A stretch of 64,000 nt of DNA from the NCBI RefSeq assembly GCF_001544075.1, contig NZ_BCNT01000007.1:186001-250000 (forward strand). Direction: 5' to 3'. The notes under the pieces were generated by a model. It saw nothing but the letters and a program-made list of their open reading frames with translations. It ran no database searches and was not told the origin of the DNA. The DNA is from Comamonas terrae. GTDB lineage: Bacteria; Pseudomonadota; Gammaproteobacteria; Burkholderiales; Burkholderiaceae_C. Of this stretch, positions 43,295 to 53,315 are shown piece after piece. Each line of letters starts with the position of its first letter. Positions within the stretch are counted from its first letter, which is position 1. A program made the position numbers and the translations under genes.

Positions 43295-45361
43295 ATGCCG
43301 CTGCGACATCTGCATTCCCTGAATCGTTATTTTCTTTCACGCCGGCTCGCGCTGGGCACCCTGGCCAGCGCAGCCCTGCTGGCCGCCTGCGGCGGCAGCG
43401 ACAGCGCCGATGCGGCAGGCGCGGGCCAGCCGGCCACGGCCACGCTGGCCGTGCTGGAAACCACGGACCTGCACTTCAATGTGCGCAGCTACGACTACTT
43501 CAAGCTGGCCGAGGACAAGACCTACGGCTTCGAGCGCACGGCCACGCTGGTGCGCCAGGCGCGCAAGGAATTCGCCAACACGCTGCTCGTGGACAACGGC
43601 GACACCATCCAGGGCACGGCCCTGGCCGACTACGAGGCAGAGGTCAAGCCCATTGCCTGCACCCAGCAGCTGTCCATGTACAAGGCCATGGGGGCGCTGG
43701 GCTTCGATGCGGGCACGCTGGGCAACCACGAGTTCAACTACGGCCTGCCGTTCCTCAACCAGGTGCTGGGCGGCGGCATGGAGGTCGATGGCGTCGATGC
43801 CGCGCAAAAATGCGCGGGCAACGGCTATCCGGCCGTGCTGGCCAATGTCTACAGCAGCAAGACCGGCAAGCCGCTGGTGCAGCCCTATGCGCTGCTGCAG
43901 CGCACGCTGGTGGCCAGAAGCAGTGACGGCAAGGAGGTCCGGCTGCCGATCAAGGTCGGCGTGATCGGCTTCACCACGCCCGGCATCATGAGCTGGGACA
44001 AGCGCCACCTGGACGGCAAGGTCTATACCGAAGGCGCGGTGGAGAGTGCGCAAAAGTATGTGCCCGAGCTGCGTGCCAAGGGGGCGGACATCGTCGTGGC
44101 GCTGCTGCATGGCGGGCTGGATGGCAGCGCATATTCCCCGACGATGGAAAACCCGGGCCTGTACCTGTCCAGGGTGGCGGGCATCGACGCCATGGTCATG
44201 GGCCACCAGCACAGCGTGTTTCCCGATCCGTCGGCCAAGCCGGCCTTCAGCCAGGCCGGCGTGGACAATGCGGCCGGCACCATCAACGGCGTGCCCGCCG
44301 TCATGGCCAGCTCCTGGGGCAAGGCGCTGGGCGTGATCCAGCTGGCGCTCCATTGGGACGGCAAGGCCTGGAGCGTGGACAAGAGCGGCAGCAAGAGCGA
44401 ACTGCGCAATATCCAGGCCAAGGATGCCGCGGGCGCCAATGTGTTCGTCGATGCGGACCCCGCGGTGGCGCCGCTGATCGAAAGCCAGCACCAGGCGGCC
44501 ATCCAGTACGTGAAGACGCCGATCGGCAGCACGGATTTCCGCATGAGCACGCTGTTTGCCGATGTGGGCGACCCCGGTGCCATCCAGATCGTGAACCAGG
44601 CGCAGCAGGCCCATGTGGCCGAATATGTGCAGGCTAACCTGCCGCAGTATGCGCAGCTGCCCGTGCTCTCGGTCAGCGCGCCGTTCAAGTCCGGCTTCCA
44701 GGGCGGCAAGGACTTCACCGACGTGGCCCAGGGTCCTCTGGCCATCTACAACGCGGCCGACCTGTACCTGTATCCGAACACGGTGTACGCGGTCAAGGTC
44801 AACGGCGCCGACATCAAGGACTGGCTGGAGGCCGCGGCCCAGCGCTTCAACCGCATCGACGTGAACAATGCGCAGGACCAGCAACTCATCAGCAGCTTCC
44901 CCGGCTACAACTTCGACATGTTCACCACGCCGGACGTGCAGTACGAGATCGACGTGACCCAGGCCAAGGGCAGCCGCATCAGGAACCTGAGCTACAAGGG
45001 GCAGCCCATCGACCTCCGGCAGGAATTCGTGATCGCCACGAACAACTATCGCGCCACCAGCGGCAAGAACTTCATTGCCAAGCTGGACGGCTCCTCGACC
45101 ATCTGGGCCTCGCCCGATGCCAACCGCGACGTGGTCATCAAGTACGTGCGCGCGCATCCGCAGGTGACGCGCGCGGCCAACGGCGCGGCCAGGAGCTGGC
45201 GCTTCACGCCGGTGAAAACCGCCGGCAACGTGGTGTTCAGCTCGGGCCCGGATGCCATCTCGGTGGCCCAGGCGGCCGGCCTTGACGGCGTCTCGCTGCT
45301 GGCGGCCGACGACGGCTCCGGCAAGGGCATGTCGGTCTACAGGATCGACCTGTCCAGATAA
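43295..45361 (+). CDS. Lipoprotein 5'-nucleotidase / 2',3'-cyclic-nucleotide phosphodiesterase family
   Basis: A 688-residue exported enzyme with lipobox LLAACGG (Cys about 32). The N-terminal metallophosphatase domain has TTDLHFNVRSYDY, VDNGDTIQGTALADY, the metal motif LGNHEFNYGL, LLHGGLDG and MGHQHSVFPDP. The C-terminal 5'-nucleotidase domain (about 410-640) has TDVAQGPLAIYNAADLY and the substrate-stacking FPGYNFDMF and NNYRA segments. It probably dephosphorylates nucleotides outside the inner membrane. The closest type is CpdB-like, but substrate is unproven. A strong terminator follows. Confidence 0.9.
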   Translation: MPLRHLHSLNRYFLSRRLALGTLASAALLAACGGSDSADAAGAGQPATATLAVLETTDLHFNVRSYDYFKLAEDKTYGFERTATLVRQARKEFANTLLVDNGDTIQGTALADYEAEVKPIACTQQLSMYKAMGALGFDAGTLGNHEFNYGLPFLNQVLGGGMEVDGVDAAQKCAGNGYPAVLANVYSSKTGKPLVQPYALLQRTLVARSSDGKEVRLPIKVGVIGFTTPGIMSWDKRHLDGKVYTEGAVESAQKYVPELRAKGADIVVALLHGGLDGSAYSPTMENPGLYLSRVAGIDAMVMGHQHSVFPDPSAKPAFSQAGVDNAAGTINGVPAVMASSWGKALGVIQLALHWDGKAWSVDKSGSKSELRNIQAKDAAGANVFVDADPAVAPLIESQHQAAIQYVKTPIGSTDFRMSTLFADVGDPGAIQIVNQAQQAHVAEYVQANLPQYAQLPVLSVSAPFKSGFQGGKDFTDVAQGPLAIYNAADLYLYPNTVYAVKVNGADIKDWLEAAAQRFNRIDVNNAQDQQLISSFPGYNFDMFTTPDVQYEIDVTQAKGSRIRNLSYKGQPIDLRQEFVIATNNYRATSGKNFIAKLDGSSTIWASPDANRDVVIKYVRAHPQVTRAANGAARSWRFTPVKTAGNVVFSSGPDAISVAQAAGLDGVSLLAADDGSGKGMSVYRIDLSR

Positions 45362-45425
45362 CCGCCGCGTTCACGCTCTGCCCGGCCCTGGCGGTGGCAG
45401 AGCGGATGGCGCCGGCTCGCCACGG

Positions 45426-45464
45426 AAAGGCCCGGGCCCTGCAGTGCAGGGGCCGGGCCTTTGT
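45426..45464 (+). terminator. Rho-independent terminator after the nucleotidase gene
   Basis: An 18-bp GC-rich stem with one mismatch, AAAGGCCCGGGCCCTGCA (45426-45443) with TGCAGGGGCCGGGCCTTT (45445-45462), followed by a short T/G tract. The mirror A run on the other side may also serve the convergent spherulin-like gene. Confidence 0.8.
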
Positions 45465-45493
45465 CTCTGCCATCGTTGGGCGGGGCAGGCGAA

Positions 45494-46390
45494 TCAGCAG
45501 GAGGGCAGGGGCTGGTTCTTGTTCAGCGCATCGACCGAGCCCAGCAGTTGCGTCCAGTAGGACGGCAGGGCGGCCCAGGGGTTGCCGACGTCGGTGCGGG
45601 GGTCATATTCCAGCGATGTCACATACGCCAGGCCGGTGTGGGTGCGCGGCAGATCGGCGGTTTTCAGCGTGTTCTGCATGACGGCGCAGGTGGGCGCGTT
45701 GTGCACCAGCATGGCCTGGGCCGTCGTGGGCCTGTCATAGACCCAGGTGCTCTGGGGCTGCGGGTTGATCTGGCGGTAATCCGTTTCAAGGCCTTCGAAG
45801 GTGACCAGGGCATCGGTAATGCCTGCATACGCACTGTCGGGAAAGGTGCCGGGATTGCCGACGACCTGAAGGTCTGCGCTCTTGCCTTTGATGTACTCGT
45901 AAATCTCGCGGTAGAACGCCAGCTGGTCGCTCTTGGCGGCCATTTCGTCGAGGAAGAAGCCGCTGACGCCGGGGTAGAGCCTGAGGTAGTTGTCGACGTT
46001 GGCCTTCACTGCGCCCATGGAGCGGCTGCCATAGCCGGTGGCGACATAGCCCACCACGCGGCCGCCTTGCGCCCTGAAGGCATTGATGGCATCGGTGAAC
46101 TGGCTGTTGGCCTGGGTGAAGTTGCCGTTTTCCGGATTCAGGATGGCCGTGATCTTCACGTCCGGATAGGCCTTCGCGCCCCTGGTGATGTCGTCCCAGC
46201 CGGGACTGGGATTGAAATAGGCGGGCACCAGCACCTGCATGGGCGTGTGTTGGGCGGTGCTGCTTTCCGCCCGCGGCGCGGAAGTTGCCGGGGCGTCCGA
46301 GCCATCGCCTCCTCCGCAGCCTGCCAGCGCCGCGGTCAGGGTCAAGAGGCTGGCGGCCAGGCGCAGCGGGGGCAGTGAAACAGGGGGCAT
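45494..46390 (-). CDS. Spherulin-4-like lipoprotein, possible glycosidase
   Basis: A 298-residue lipoprotein (lipobox ALAGCGGG, Cys about 25). The mature domain begins MQVLVPAYFNPSPGWDDI and continues with AILNPENG, VVGYVATGYGSR, VSGFFLDEMA and GNPGTFPD. This is the spherulin 4 family, a TIM-barrel group related to endo-alpha-1,4-polygalactosaminidases; the Asp and Glu of FLDEM are the probable catalytic region. It may act on an exopolysaccharide at the cell surface. No polysaccharide genes are nearby. Function is a family-level guess. Confidence 0.8.
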   Translation of the reverse strand: MPPVSLPPLRLAASLLTLTAALAGCGGGDGSDAPATSAPRAESSTAQHTPMQVLVPAYFNPSPGWDDITRGAKAYPDVKITAILNPENGNFTQANSQFTDAINAFRAQGGRVVGYVATGYGSRSMGAVKANVDNYLRLYPGVSGFFLDEMAAKSDQLAFYREIYEYIKGKSADLQVVGNPGTFPDSAYAGITDALVTFEGLETDYRQINPQPQSTWVYDRPTTAQAMLVHNAPTCAVMQNTLKTADLPRTHTGLAYVTSLEYDPRTDVGNPWAALPSYWTQLLGSVDALNKNQPLPSC

Positions 46391-46525
46391 GGCAATTTTT
46401 CCGGAGGGCTATGGGCGAGGCAAACCCGCGATTGTGTCAGGCGCCCCTGTTAGCCGGATGCAAGAATCTTGAGCAAGTGTGTAGGGTGGGGGCGCCGGCC
46501 CGTGCATGCGGGGCCGGCATGGCGC

Positions 46526-47182
46526 TCAGGGCATCCGGCGCTTGCCCGGCTGCAGCAGCACCACCAGCGCGCCGGCGCCGCCGTCCAGTGGGCGGGCCTG
46601 CACAAAGGCCAGCACTTCCTTCTTCTGCACCAGCCAGCGCTGCACCTTGGCCTTGAGCACCGGCGTGCGGCCCGGCGAGCCCAGGCCCTTGCCGTGGACG
46701 ATGCGCACGCAGCGTATGCCGGTGCGGTGGGACAGGCGGATGAACTGGCCCAGCGCCTCGCGCGCCTCGTCCGAGCGCAGGCCGTGCAGGTCCAGCTGGC
46801 GCTGGATGCTCCAGTGCCCGCCGCGCAGCTTTCGCGTTACATCCAGGCCGATGCCCGGGCGCCGGAAGCTGAGCTGGTCGTCCACGTCGAGCAGGGTGCT
46901 CACGTCGAACTCGTCGCTCATGGCCTCGCGCAGCACCTTCTGCTCGTCGATGGCCAGCTGCAGGGGGAGCGGCGCGGGTGCGGGATCCTGAAAGCTCACC
47001 TCGTTGCGCGCGCGCAGCGGCCGGACCTTGCCGACGGTGAGCGCAAACAGATTGCGCTCGCGTTCGCGCGCCGCGCGGGCTTCGGCCTGCGCCCGGGCCA
47101 GGGCTTCGGCCTGCTCGCGCGCGGCCCTGAGCTGGCGCGAGATGCCCGCCAGGTCCTGCAGGCTATGGCGGGCGTGGTTCAC
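46526..47182 (-). CDS. Smr-domain protein
   Basis: A 218-residue protein: an N-terminal charged coiled-coil region (about 10-45), a middle conserved part around [18 protein letters not shown], and a C-terminal Smr domain (about 125-215) with [12 protein letters not shown] and IVHGKGLGS, the two signature motifs. Stand-alone Smr proteins of this type in E. coli (SmrB) cleave mRNA at collided ribosomes; others are tied to DNA repair. The start overlaps the radC stop by ATGA, indicating coupled expression. Confidence 0.9.
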   Translation of the reverse strand: MNHARHSLQDLAGISRQLRAAREQAEALARAQAEARAARERERNLFALTVGKVRPLRARNEVSFQDPAPAPLPLQLAIDEQKVLREAMSDEFDVSTLLDVDDQLSFRRPGIGLDVTRKLRGGHWSIQRQLDLHGLRSDEAREALGQFIRLSHRTGIRCVRIVHGKGLGSPGRTPVLKAKVQRWLVQKKEVLAFVQARPLDGGAGALVVLLQPGKRRMP

Positions 47183-47859
47183 AGCAGGCCCTCCTCGGCC
47201 ATGGACAGTGCGGCGCCGGGCGCCACGATGACATGGTCGAGCACGCGTACGTCGATCAGGGCCAGGGCCGATTTGAGCGTGGCCGTCAGCGACCGGTCGG
47301 CGCTGCTGGGCGCTACCTGGCCGCTGGGATGGTTGTGCGCCAGGATGACGGCTGCGGCCTGGTGGTGCAGCGCGCGCAGCACGACTTCGCGCGGGTAGAC
47401 CGAGGTCTGCGTCAGCGTGCCCCTGAACATTTCCTCCAGCGCCAGCAGGCGGTGCTGGCTGTCCAGGAACAGCACGGCAAAGACTTCATGGGGCTTGGCG
47501 GCCAGGTGCAGCTGCAGAAAGTGCTTGACCGCCTGGGGCGAGGAAAAAACCTCGCGCTCGCGCAGTTGCTGAGCCGTGGCGCGCCGCGCCAGTTCCAGCA
47601 CGGCCATGAGTTCGGCCCGCTTGGCCGGGCCCAGGCCCTTGACCGCGCTCAGATCCCGGTAGCTGGCGGCCAGCAGGCCGGCCAGCCCGCCTGCGCCCGG
47701 CAGCTGCAGCAGCTCCTGGGCCATCTGCAGCACCGACTTGCCCGTCATGCCCGTGCGCAGGATGACGGCCAGCAGCTCGGCATCCGAAAGCGCGGCCGGG
47801 CCCCGCTGTGCGAGCTTCTCGCGCGGCTGGGCATCCAGGGGCAGGTCTTTGATGGGCAT
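47179..47859 (-). CDS. radC: RadC-family JAB-domain protein
   Basis: A 226-residue protein with an N-terminal helix-hairpin-helix region ([43 protein letters not shown]) and a C-terminal JAB/MPN+ metalloprotease-like domain carrying the metal motif [15 protein letters not shown]. The role of RadC in repair is doubtful despite its name. It heads a two-gene unit with the Smr gene and is divergent from fkpB with 55 bp between starts. Confidence 0.94.
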   Translation of the reverse strand: MPIKDLPLDAQPREKLAQRGPAALSDAELLAVILRTGMTGKSVLQMAQELLQLPGAGGLAGLLAASYRDLSAVKGLGPAKRAELMAVLELARRATAQQLREREVFSSPQAVKHFLQLHLAAKPHEVFAVLFLDSQHRLLALEEMFRGTLTQTSVYPREVVLRALHHQAAAVILAHNHPSGQVAPSSADRSLTATLKSALALIDVRVLDHVIVAPGAALSMAEEGLL

Positions 47860-47914
47860 GGGGGTGGGGGTATGGGGGATTTTCTACAATGCGGGCCAGT
47901 TTATCGGGACTTTC

Positions 47915-48385
47915 ATGACCACAAGCGCAACCTCTTCCGAACAGCCTGTTGTCCAGGCCGGCTCCTTTCTCACGCTGCACTACCGCCTGGCCGGCCCGGC
48001 CGGCGACGTGATCAACACCTTCAACGACAAGCCCGCCACGCTGTCGCTGGGCGCGGGCGAGCTGTCCCCCGCGGTCGAGGAGCGCCTGCTGGGCCTGCCC
48101 GAAGGCACGCACACCACGTTCGAGCTGCCCGCGGGCGATGCCTTCGGCGAGCGCAACCCGGACATGATGCAGTGGGTGGCGCGCAAGCTCATGAACGAGC
48201 TGGGCGACCCGCACGAGCAGTACGCGGCCGGCGACGTGGTGCAGTTCCCCACGCCCGACGGCTCCGGCAGTTACGCCGGCGCCGTGGTGCAGGTGCGCGA
48301 GGACGGCGCCGTGCTGTTCGACTTCAACCACCCGCTGGCCGGCCAGCCGGTGACGTTCGAAGTCAAGATCATCGGAGTGCTGTGA
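47915..48385 (+). CDS. fkpB: FKBP-type peptidyl-prolyl isomerase, SlpA type
   Basis: A 156-residue cytoplasmic prolyl isomerase. It begins with a FKBP strand (GSFLTLHYRLAGPAGDVINTF), then an IF-insert domain as in SlpA/FkpB (around FGERNPDMMQWVARKLMNELG), then FDFNHPLAGQPVTFEVKI, the family C-terminal signature. The neighbour ispH is conserved in many proteobacteria (fkpB-ispH). The ATG at 47915 is chosen on family length; no strong ribosome site is visible. Confidence 0.93.
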   Translation: MTTSATSSEQPVVQAGSFLTLHYRLAGPAGDVINTFNDKPATLSLGAGELSPAVEERLLGLPEGTHTTFELPAGDAFGERNPDMMQWVARKLMNELGDPHEQYAAGDVVQFPTPDGSGSYAGAVVQVREDGAVLFDFNHPLAGQPVTFEVKIIGVL

Positions 48386-48391
48386 CATGAC

Positions 48392-48546
48392 GCCCCCCCT
48401 GAGCTGCTGTGCAGCTTCCCCCTTCAACGGGGACGACGGCCTTTGCTGGGGCAGCCCCTGCCGCGGGGCGGCCCTTGCTGGCCGTCCCGCGCTTCGGGTG
48501 CGCCAGTGTCGTGCTGCGCGAGTGGTGCGCAGCGCCCGGGGGGTGT
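48392..48546 (+). repeat. GC-rich dispersed intergenic repeat, copy 3
   Basis: It starts CCCCCCTGAGCTGCT, continues with CCCCCTTCAACGGGGACGACGG and CGGGGCGGCCCTTGCTGGCCGTC and ends near CCCGGGGGGTG. It fills nearly the whole fkpB-ispH gap and is longer than the other copies. Orientation is opposite to copies 1 and 2. ispH transcription from fkpB must pass through it. Confidence 0.8.
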
Positions 48547-48550
48547 TGAA

Positions 48551-49540
48551 ATGGTAGGAGCCAAGGAAGTCCTGCTGGCCGAGCCGCGCGGCTTCTGCGC
48601 GGGCGTGGACCGTGCCATCGAGATCGTGGAGCGGGCGCTGGCCAAGTTCGGCGCGCCCATCTACGTGCGCCACGAGATCGTGCACAACACCTTCGTGGTC
48701 AACGACCTCAAGTCCAAGGGCGCCATCTTCATCGAGGAGCTCGACGAAGTGCCGCCCGGCGCCACCCTGGTGTTCAGCGCCCACGGCGTCTCCAAGGCCG
48801 TGCAGCAGGAGGCCGAGCGCCGCGGCTTTGCCATCTTCGACGCCACCTGCCCGCTGGTCACCAAGGTGCATGTGGAAGTGGCCAAGCTGGCCAAGGAAGG
48901 CTACGAGTTCCTGATGATCGGCCACAAGGGCCACCCCGAGGTGGAAGGCACCATGGGCCAGCTGTCCGAAGGCATCCACCTGGTGGAAGACGAGGCCGAT
49001 GTGGCCCGCGTGCAGCCGCGCCAGACCGAAAGGCTGGCCGTGGTCACCCAGACCACGCTGAGCGTGGACGACGCCGCCGGCATCAAGGCCGCGATCCGCG
49101 CGCGCTTTCCGAACGTGCGCGAGCCCAAGCAGCAGGACATCTGCTACGCCACGCAGAACCGCCAGGACGCCGTGAAGATCCTCGCGCCCCAGGTGGACCT
49201 GGTCATCGTCGTGGGCAGCCCCACCAGTTCCAACAGCAACCGCCTGCGCGAGCTGGCCGCCCGCCTGGGCACGCCGGCCTACATGGTGGACAACGCGGGC
49301 GAGCTGCGGGAGGAATGGTTTGCCAATGCGGCGCGCGTGGGCCTGACGGCCGGAGCTTCCGCGCCCGAGGTGCTGGTCGACGAAGTCATCGCCCGCATCA
49401 GGCAGCTGGGCGCCGTGGCCGTGCGCAAGATGGACGGCATCGAGGAAACTGTGAAGTTCCCGCTGCCCAAGGGCCTGAAGATCGACACCGCCACGGGGCT
49501 GGAGATCGCAGTGCGCAAGGCCCCTGAGACGGGCCGCTGA
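48551..49540 (+). CDS. ispH: 4-hydroxy-3-methylbut-2-enyl diphosphate reductase
   Basis: IspH makes IPP and DMAPP at the end of the non-mevalonate isoprenoid pathway. The 329-residue protein has its cluster cysteines in [18 protein letters not shown], in [12 protein letters not shown] and in [11 protein letters not shown]. Other landmarks are [40 protein letters not shown] and the C-terminal [13 protein letters not shown]. The ATG at 48551 is the last before conserved sequence; upstream is repeat DNA. Confidence 0.97.
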   Translation: MVGAKEVLLAEPRGFCAGVDRAIEIVERALAKFGAPIYVRHEIVHNTFVVNDLKSKGAIFIEELDEVPPGATLVFSAHGVSKAVQQEAERRGFAIFDATCPLVTKVHVEVAKLAKEGYEFLMIGHKGHPEVEGTMGQLSEGIHLVEDEADVARVQPRQTERLAVVTQTTLSVDDAAGIKAAIRARFPNVREPKQQDICYATQNRQDAVKILAPQVDLVIVVGSPTSSNSNRLRELAARLGTPAYMVDNAGELREEWFANAARVGLTAGASAPEVLVDEVIARIRQLGAVAVRKMDGIEETVKFPLPKGLKIDTATGLEIAVRKAPETGR

Positions 49541-49546
49541 TTTCAT

Positions 49547-49627
49547 AGCGCCTTGCGCAGGCTGTATCTGGACTTCAAGGCTGAAACGCCTTGAAATGTC
49601 CATATGGCTGGCGCAAGGCGCTTTGCT
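49547..49627. terminator. Long imperfect hairpin between ispH and the CBS-domain gene
   Basis: AGCGCCTTGCGC (49547-49558) pairs with GCGCAAGGCGCT (49611-49622), and TGGACTTCAAGGC (49569-49581) pairs with 49588-49602 with a small bulge, leaving a TGAAAC loop. A short TTTGC tract follows. It lies between convergent genes and probably ends both transcripts. The agcg(c)cttgcgc core resembles the short dispersed sequences near 3530 and 60052. Confidence 0.6.
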
Positions 49628-49643
49628 ATCGATAGCGCACGGA

Positions 49644-50372
49644 TCAGCTCCAGAGATCCAGCGGCGGATCGGCCGCCACGGCCTGGAGGATGTCGGAGCG
49701 GCTGACAAAGCCGATCAGCGCGCCGCTCTCGTCGGTCACGGGCAGGCCCGGCAGGCCGGTGTCGAGCAGGGCGGACGCCACGCGGCGCAGGTCGGTGTCG
49801 GGGGAGACGGCCGGCACCGGCGACAGCATGACCTCGCGCACCGGCCGGCGCGCCAGCGCAATGGCTTGGGCAATCGCGCCGGGCTCGGGCAGCAGGTCCA
49901 GCGGCGCCATGTCGGCGCGCAGCAGCAGGCCGATCACGCGGCCCTGCTTGTTGAGCACCGGGGCCTGGGCCACGCCATGCTCGGCCAGCTGCTGCCAGGC
50001 GTTGTTGACCACGGTGTCGGGCTCCACGGCCACGGGGCGCACGCTCATCACGTCGGCCACATGCTGCAGCGGCCGGCGTTCGGGGTGCAGGCTTTTCGTG
50101 GTGGACAGATAGGCATTGACGGCGCCCTGGCCGGCGGCGGGCGGGCGGGGGCTGTCCGCGTCGGGGGCGGCTGCGTTCCCGTCGGCCCGGTCCAGGGCCT
50201 GCCGGAAGTTGCGCGCCGTGCCGCCCATGCCGCTTGCCGCGCCGCTGTCCGGGCCGCCCGCGCGGGTGCGCAGGGCCTGGGGCCTGTCCGTGTGCCGGAT
50301 GGCGCCGACGGGCGAAAGATGCGGCGCCGCATTGCGAACCATCTGGCCGTTGGGGCCGAAGACAAAAAACAT
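49644..50372 (-). CDS. CBS-domain protein
   Basis: A 242-residue protein. The N-terminal 100 residues are low-complexity and begin MFFVFGPNGQMVRNAAP. Two CBS motifs follow at about 105-165 (VADVMSVRPVAVEPDTVV; GVAQAPVLNKQGRVIGLLL) and 178-238 (VREVMLSPVPAVSPDTDL; GLPGLPVTDESGALIGFVS). CBS pairs bind adenine nucleotides and act as regulatory modules; no effector domain is fused here. A 157-bp inverted-repeat element begins 26 bp upstream of its start. Confidence 0.9.
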   Translation of the reverse strand: MFFVFGPNGQMVRNAAPHLSPVGAIRHTDRPQALRTRAGGPDSGAASGMGGTARNFRQALDRADGNAAAPDADSPRPPAAGQGAVNAYLSTTKSLHPERRPLQHVADVMSVRPVAVEPDTVVNNAWQQLAEHGVAQAPVLNKQGRVIGLLLRADMAPLDLLPEPGAIAQAIALARRPVREVMLSPVPAVSPDTDLRRVASALLDTGLPGLPVTDESGALIGFVSRSDILQAVAADPPLDLWS

Positions 50373-50397
50373 GGCAACTCCTCAAAGCCTGCATCTA

Positions 50398-50554
50398 GGA
50401 CCTGTTCACATAACCCTCGCGGTCGCGCAAGCCAGGCAGAGGCGTCAATGCTGGGCGCGCGACGCCGTGCGGGTGTCATCCCGCACAAGGAGTGCAACGC
50501 CGCAGACGCCCAAGGCTGCACAACGCGATCCACGTGCGTTATGTGAACAGGTCC
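50398..50554. mobile_element. 157-bp element with perfect 17-bp terminal inverted repeats (MITE-like)
   Basis: GGACCTGTTCACATAAC (50398-50414) and GTTATGTGAACAGGTCC (50538-50554) are exact reverse complements. The interior is GC-rich, has no gene, and holds further short dyads such as GCGCGCGACGCC and GCGGGTGTCATCCCGC. It fills most of the 274-bp space between the CBS-domain gene and serS. No obvious target-site duplication is visible. Size, perfect ends and lack of a transposase suit a MITE. Confidence 0.65.
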
Positions 50555-50589
50555 CAGGTATTCATCGGCATCCGGTGCCGCAACTGTAA

Positions 50590-51969
<1,380 letters not shown>

Positions 51970-52045
51970 AGCTGCAGCGCAGCAAAAAATGCCGGAGTTT
52001 TCCAAAGCGGCTGTAATTCTCTGCTAGAATTTCAGCTTCGACACA

Positions 52046-52135
<90 letters not shown>

Positions 52136-52137
52136 AT

Positions 52138-52214
52138 GCGGCTGTAGCTCAGCTGGATAGAGTACTTGGCTACGAACCAAGGGGTCGTGGGTTCGATTCC
52201 TGCCAGCCGCACCA
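52138..52214 (+). tRNA. tRNA-Arg (anticodon ACG)
   Basis: A 77-nt gene with acceptor stem GCGGCTG/CAGCCGC, anticodon loop CTACGAA between CTTGG and CCAAG (anticodon ACG, inosine-modified to read CGN), T loop GTTCGATTC and an encoded CCA. It shares a transcript with tRNA-Ser and ends at a strong terminator. Confidence 0.97.
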
Positions 52215-52220
52215 AACGAC

Positions 52221-52253
52221 AAGCCCCAGAACTGCAAGGTTCTGGGGCTTTTT
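52221..52253 (+). terminator. Rho-independent terminator of the tRNA operon
   Basis: AAGCCCCAGAAC (52221-52232) and GTTCTGGGGCTT (52239-52250) form a perfect 12-bp stem with a TGCAAG loop, followed by a T run. Confidence 0.92.
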
Positions 52254-52283
52254 CGTATCTGCGCTTGGCGTGGGAGGCAGCGC

Positions 52284-53315
52284 TCAGCGCATCTGTATCG
52301 CGACCAGCACGAAGGCGGCCATCCAGACGGTCTCGACCACCAGCAGCATGAAGGGGCGCCAGCCGGCCTGGGCCAGCTGCCGGAACGAGGTCTTGATGCC
52401 CAGTGCCGCAATGGCCAGTACCAGGCAGTGGCGCGACAGGTCCGTGAGCTGCAGCTGCACGGCTTGCGGCACCCAGCCCAGGGAGTTGATGCACACCAGC
52501 GCCACGAACACCCAGAGGAACCAGGGCACCAGCGACGGCTTGCTGCCGCTGTGCTGCTCGGCGGCCGCTTCGCGCTGGCGCTTGAACAGCGCCGAAACCG
52601 TCACCACCACCACGGTCAGCATGGCCACGCGAAACAGCTTGACGATGGTCGCGTAGTCGCCCGTGGCCTGGTCGATGGTGTAGCCGGCGCCCACCACCTG
52701 GGCCACGTCGTGGATGGTGCCGCCGATGAACAGGCCTGCCAGCTCGGGCGGCAGGTTCAGGGCCCGTGCGATCAGCGGATACGCCACCATGGCGACCGTG
52801 GACAGCACGGTCACCGTGACCACCACCATCAGCGTGAAGCGGTCGCTTTCCTTGTCGCGCGGCAGCACGGACGAGATGGCCAGCGCGGCCGAAGCCCCGC
52901 AGATGGCCACGGCGCCGCCGGACAGCACGCCCTGCGGCCGGGTCATGCCGAGCCGTCGGCCCAGCCAGTAGCCGCAGGCAATGGTGGTGACCACGGCGGC
53001 GATGACCGTCAGCGCCGTGGTCCAGCCCAGGCCGGCGATCTGGGTCGCGGTGATGCGCGCGCCCAGCAGGCCCACGCCCAGGCGCAGCACGCCGCGCGCG
53101 CAGAACTCGATGCCGGGCCGGGCGCGCACATCCTGGCTCAGGAAGTGGAAGGCCACGCCGAATAACAGCGCATACAGCAGCTGCGGGCCGCCATGCAGCG
53201 TGGACACGAAGGTGGCGGCCAGCGCGATCACGCCGGCCAGCGCGGCGCCCGGCAGCAGGTGAAGGCCGGCAAGCCAGGGCTGCGCAGCCTTGACGGCGGA
53301 AGGGCTCAGGTTCAT
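52284..53315 (-). CDS. yeiH: YeiH-family putative sulfate/sulfite exporter
   Basis: A 343-residue inner-membrane protein with about ten helices. Signatures are LLYALLFGVAFHFLSQDVRARPGIEFCARGVLRLGVGLLGARIT, GYWLGRRLGM, GGAVAICGASAALAISSVL and GGTIHDVAQVVGAGY. The family is annotated as putative sulfate exporter. Its start overlaps the pta stop by ATGA, in the order xsc-pta-yeiH, so here it is a good candidate for exporting the sulfite released by Xsc. That role is inferred from context; other organisms use TauE/SafE-type exporters. Confidence 0.88.
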   Translation of the reverse strand: MNLSPSAVKAAQPWLAGLHLLPGAALAGVIALAATFVSTLHGGPQLLYALLFGVAFHFLSQDVRARPGIEFCARGVLRLGVGLLGARITATQIAGLGWTTALTVIAAVVTTIACGYWLGRRLGMTRPQGVLSGGAVAICGASAALAISSVLPRDKESDRFTLMVVVTVTVLSTVAMVAYPLIARALNLPPELAGLFIGGTIHDVAQVVGAGYTIDQATGDYATIVKLFRVAMLTVVVVTVSALFKRQREAAAEQHSGSKPSLVPWFLWVFVALVCINSLGWVPQAVQLQLTDLSRHCLVLAIAALGIKTSFRQLAQAGWRPFMLLVVETVWMAAFVLVAIQMR

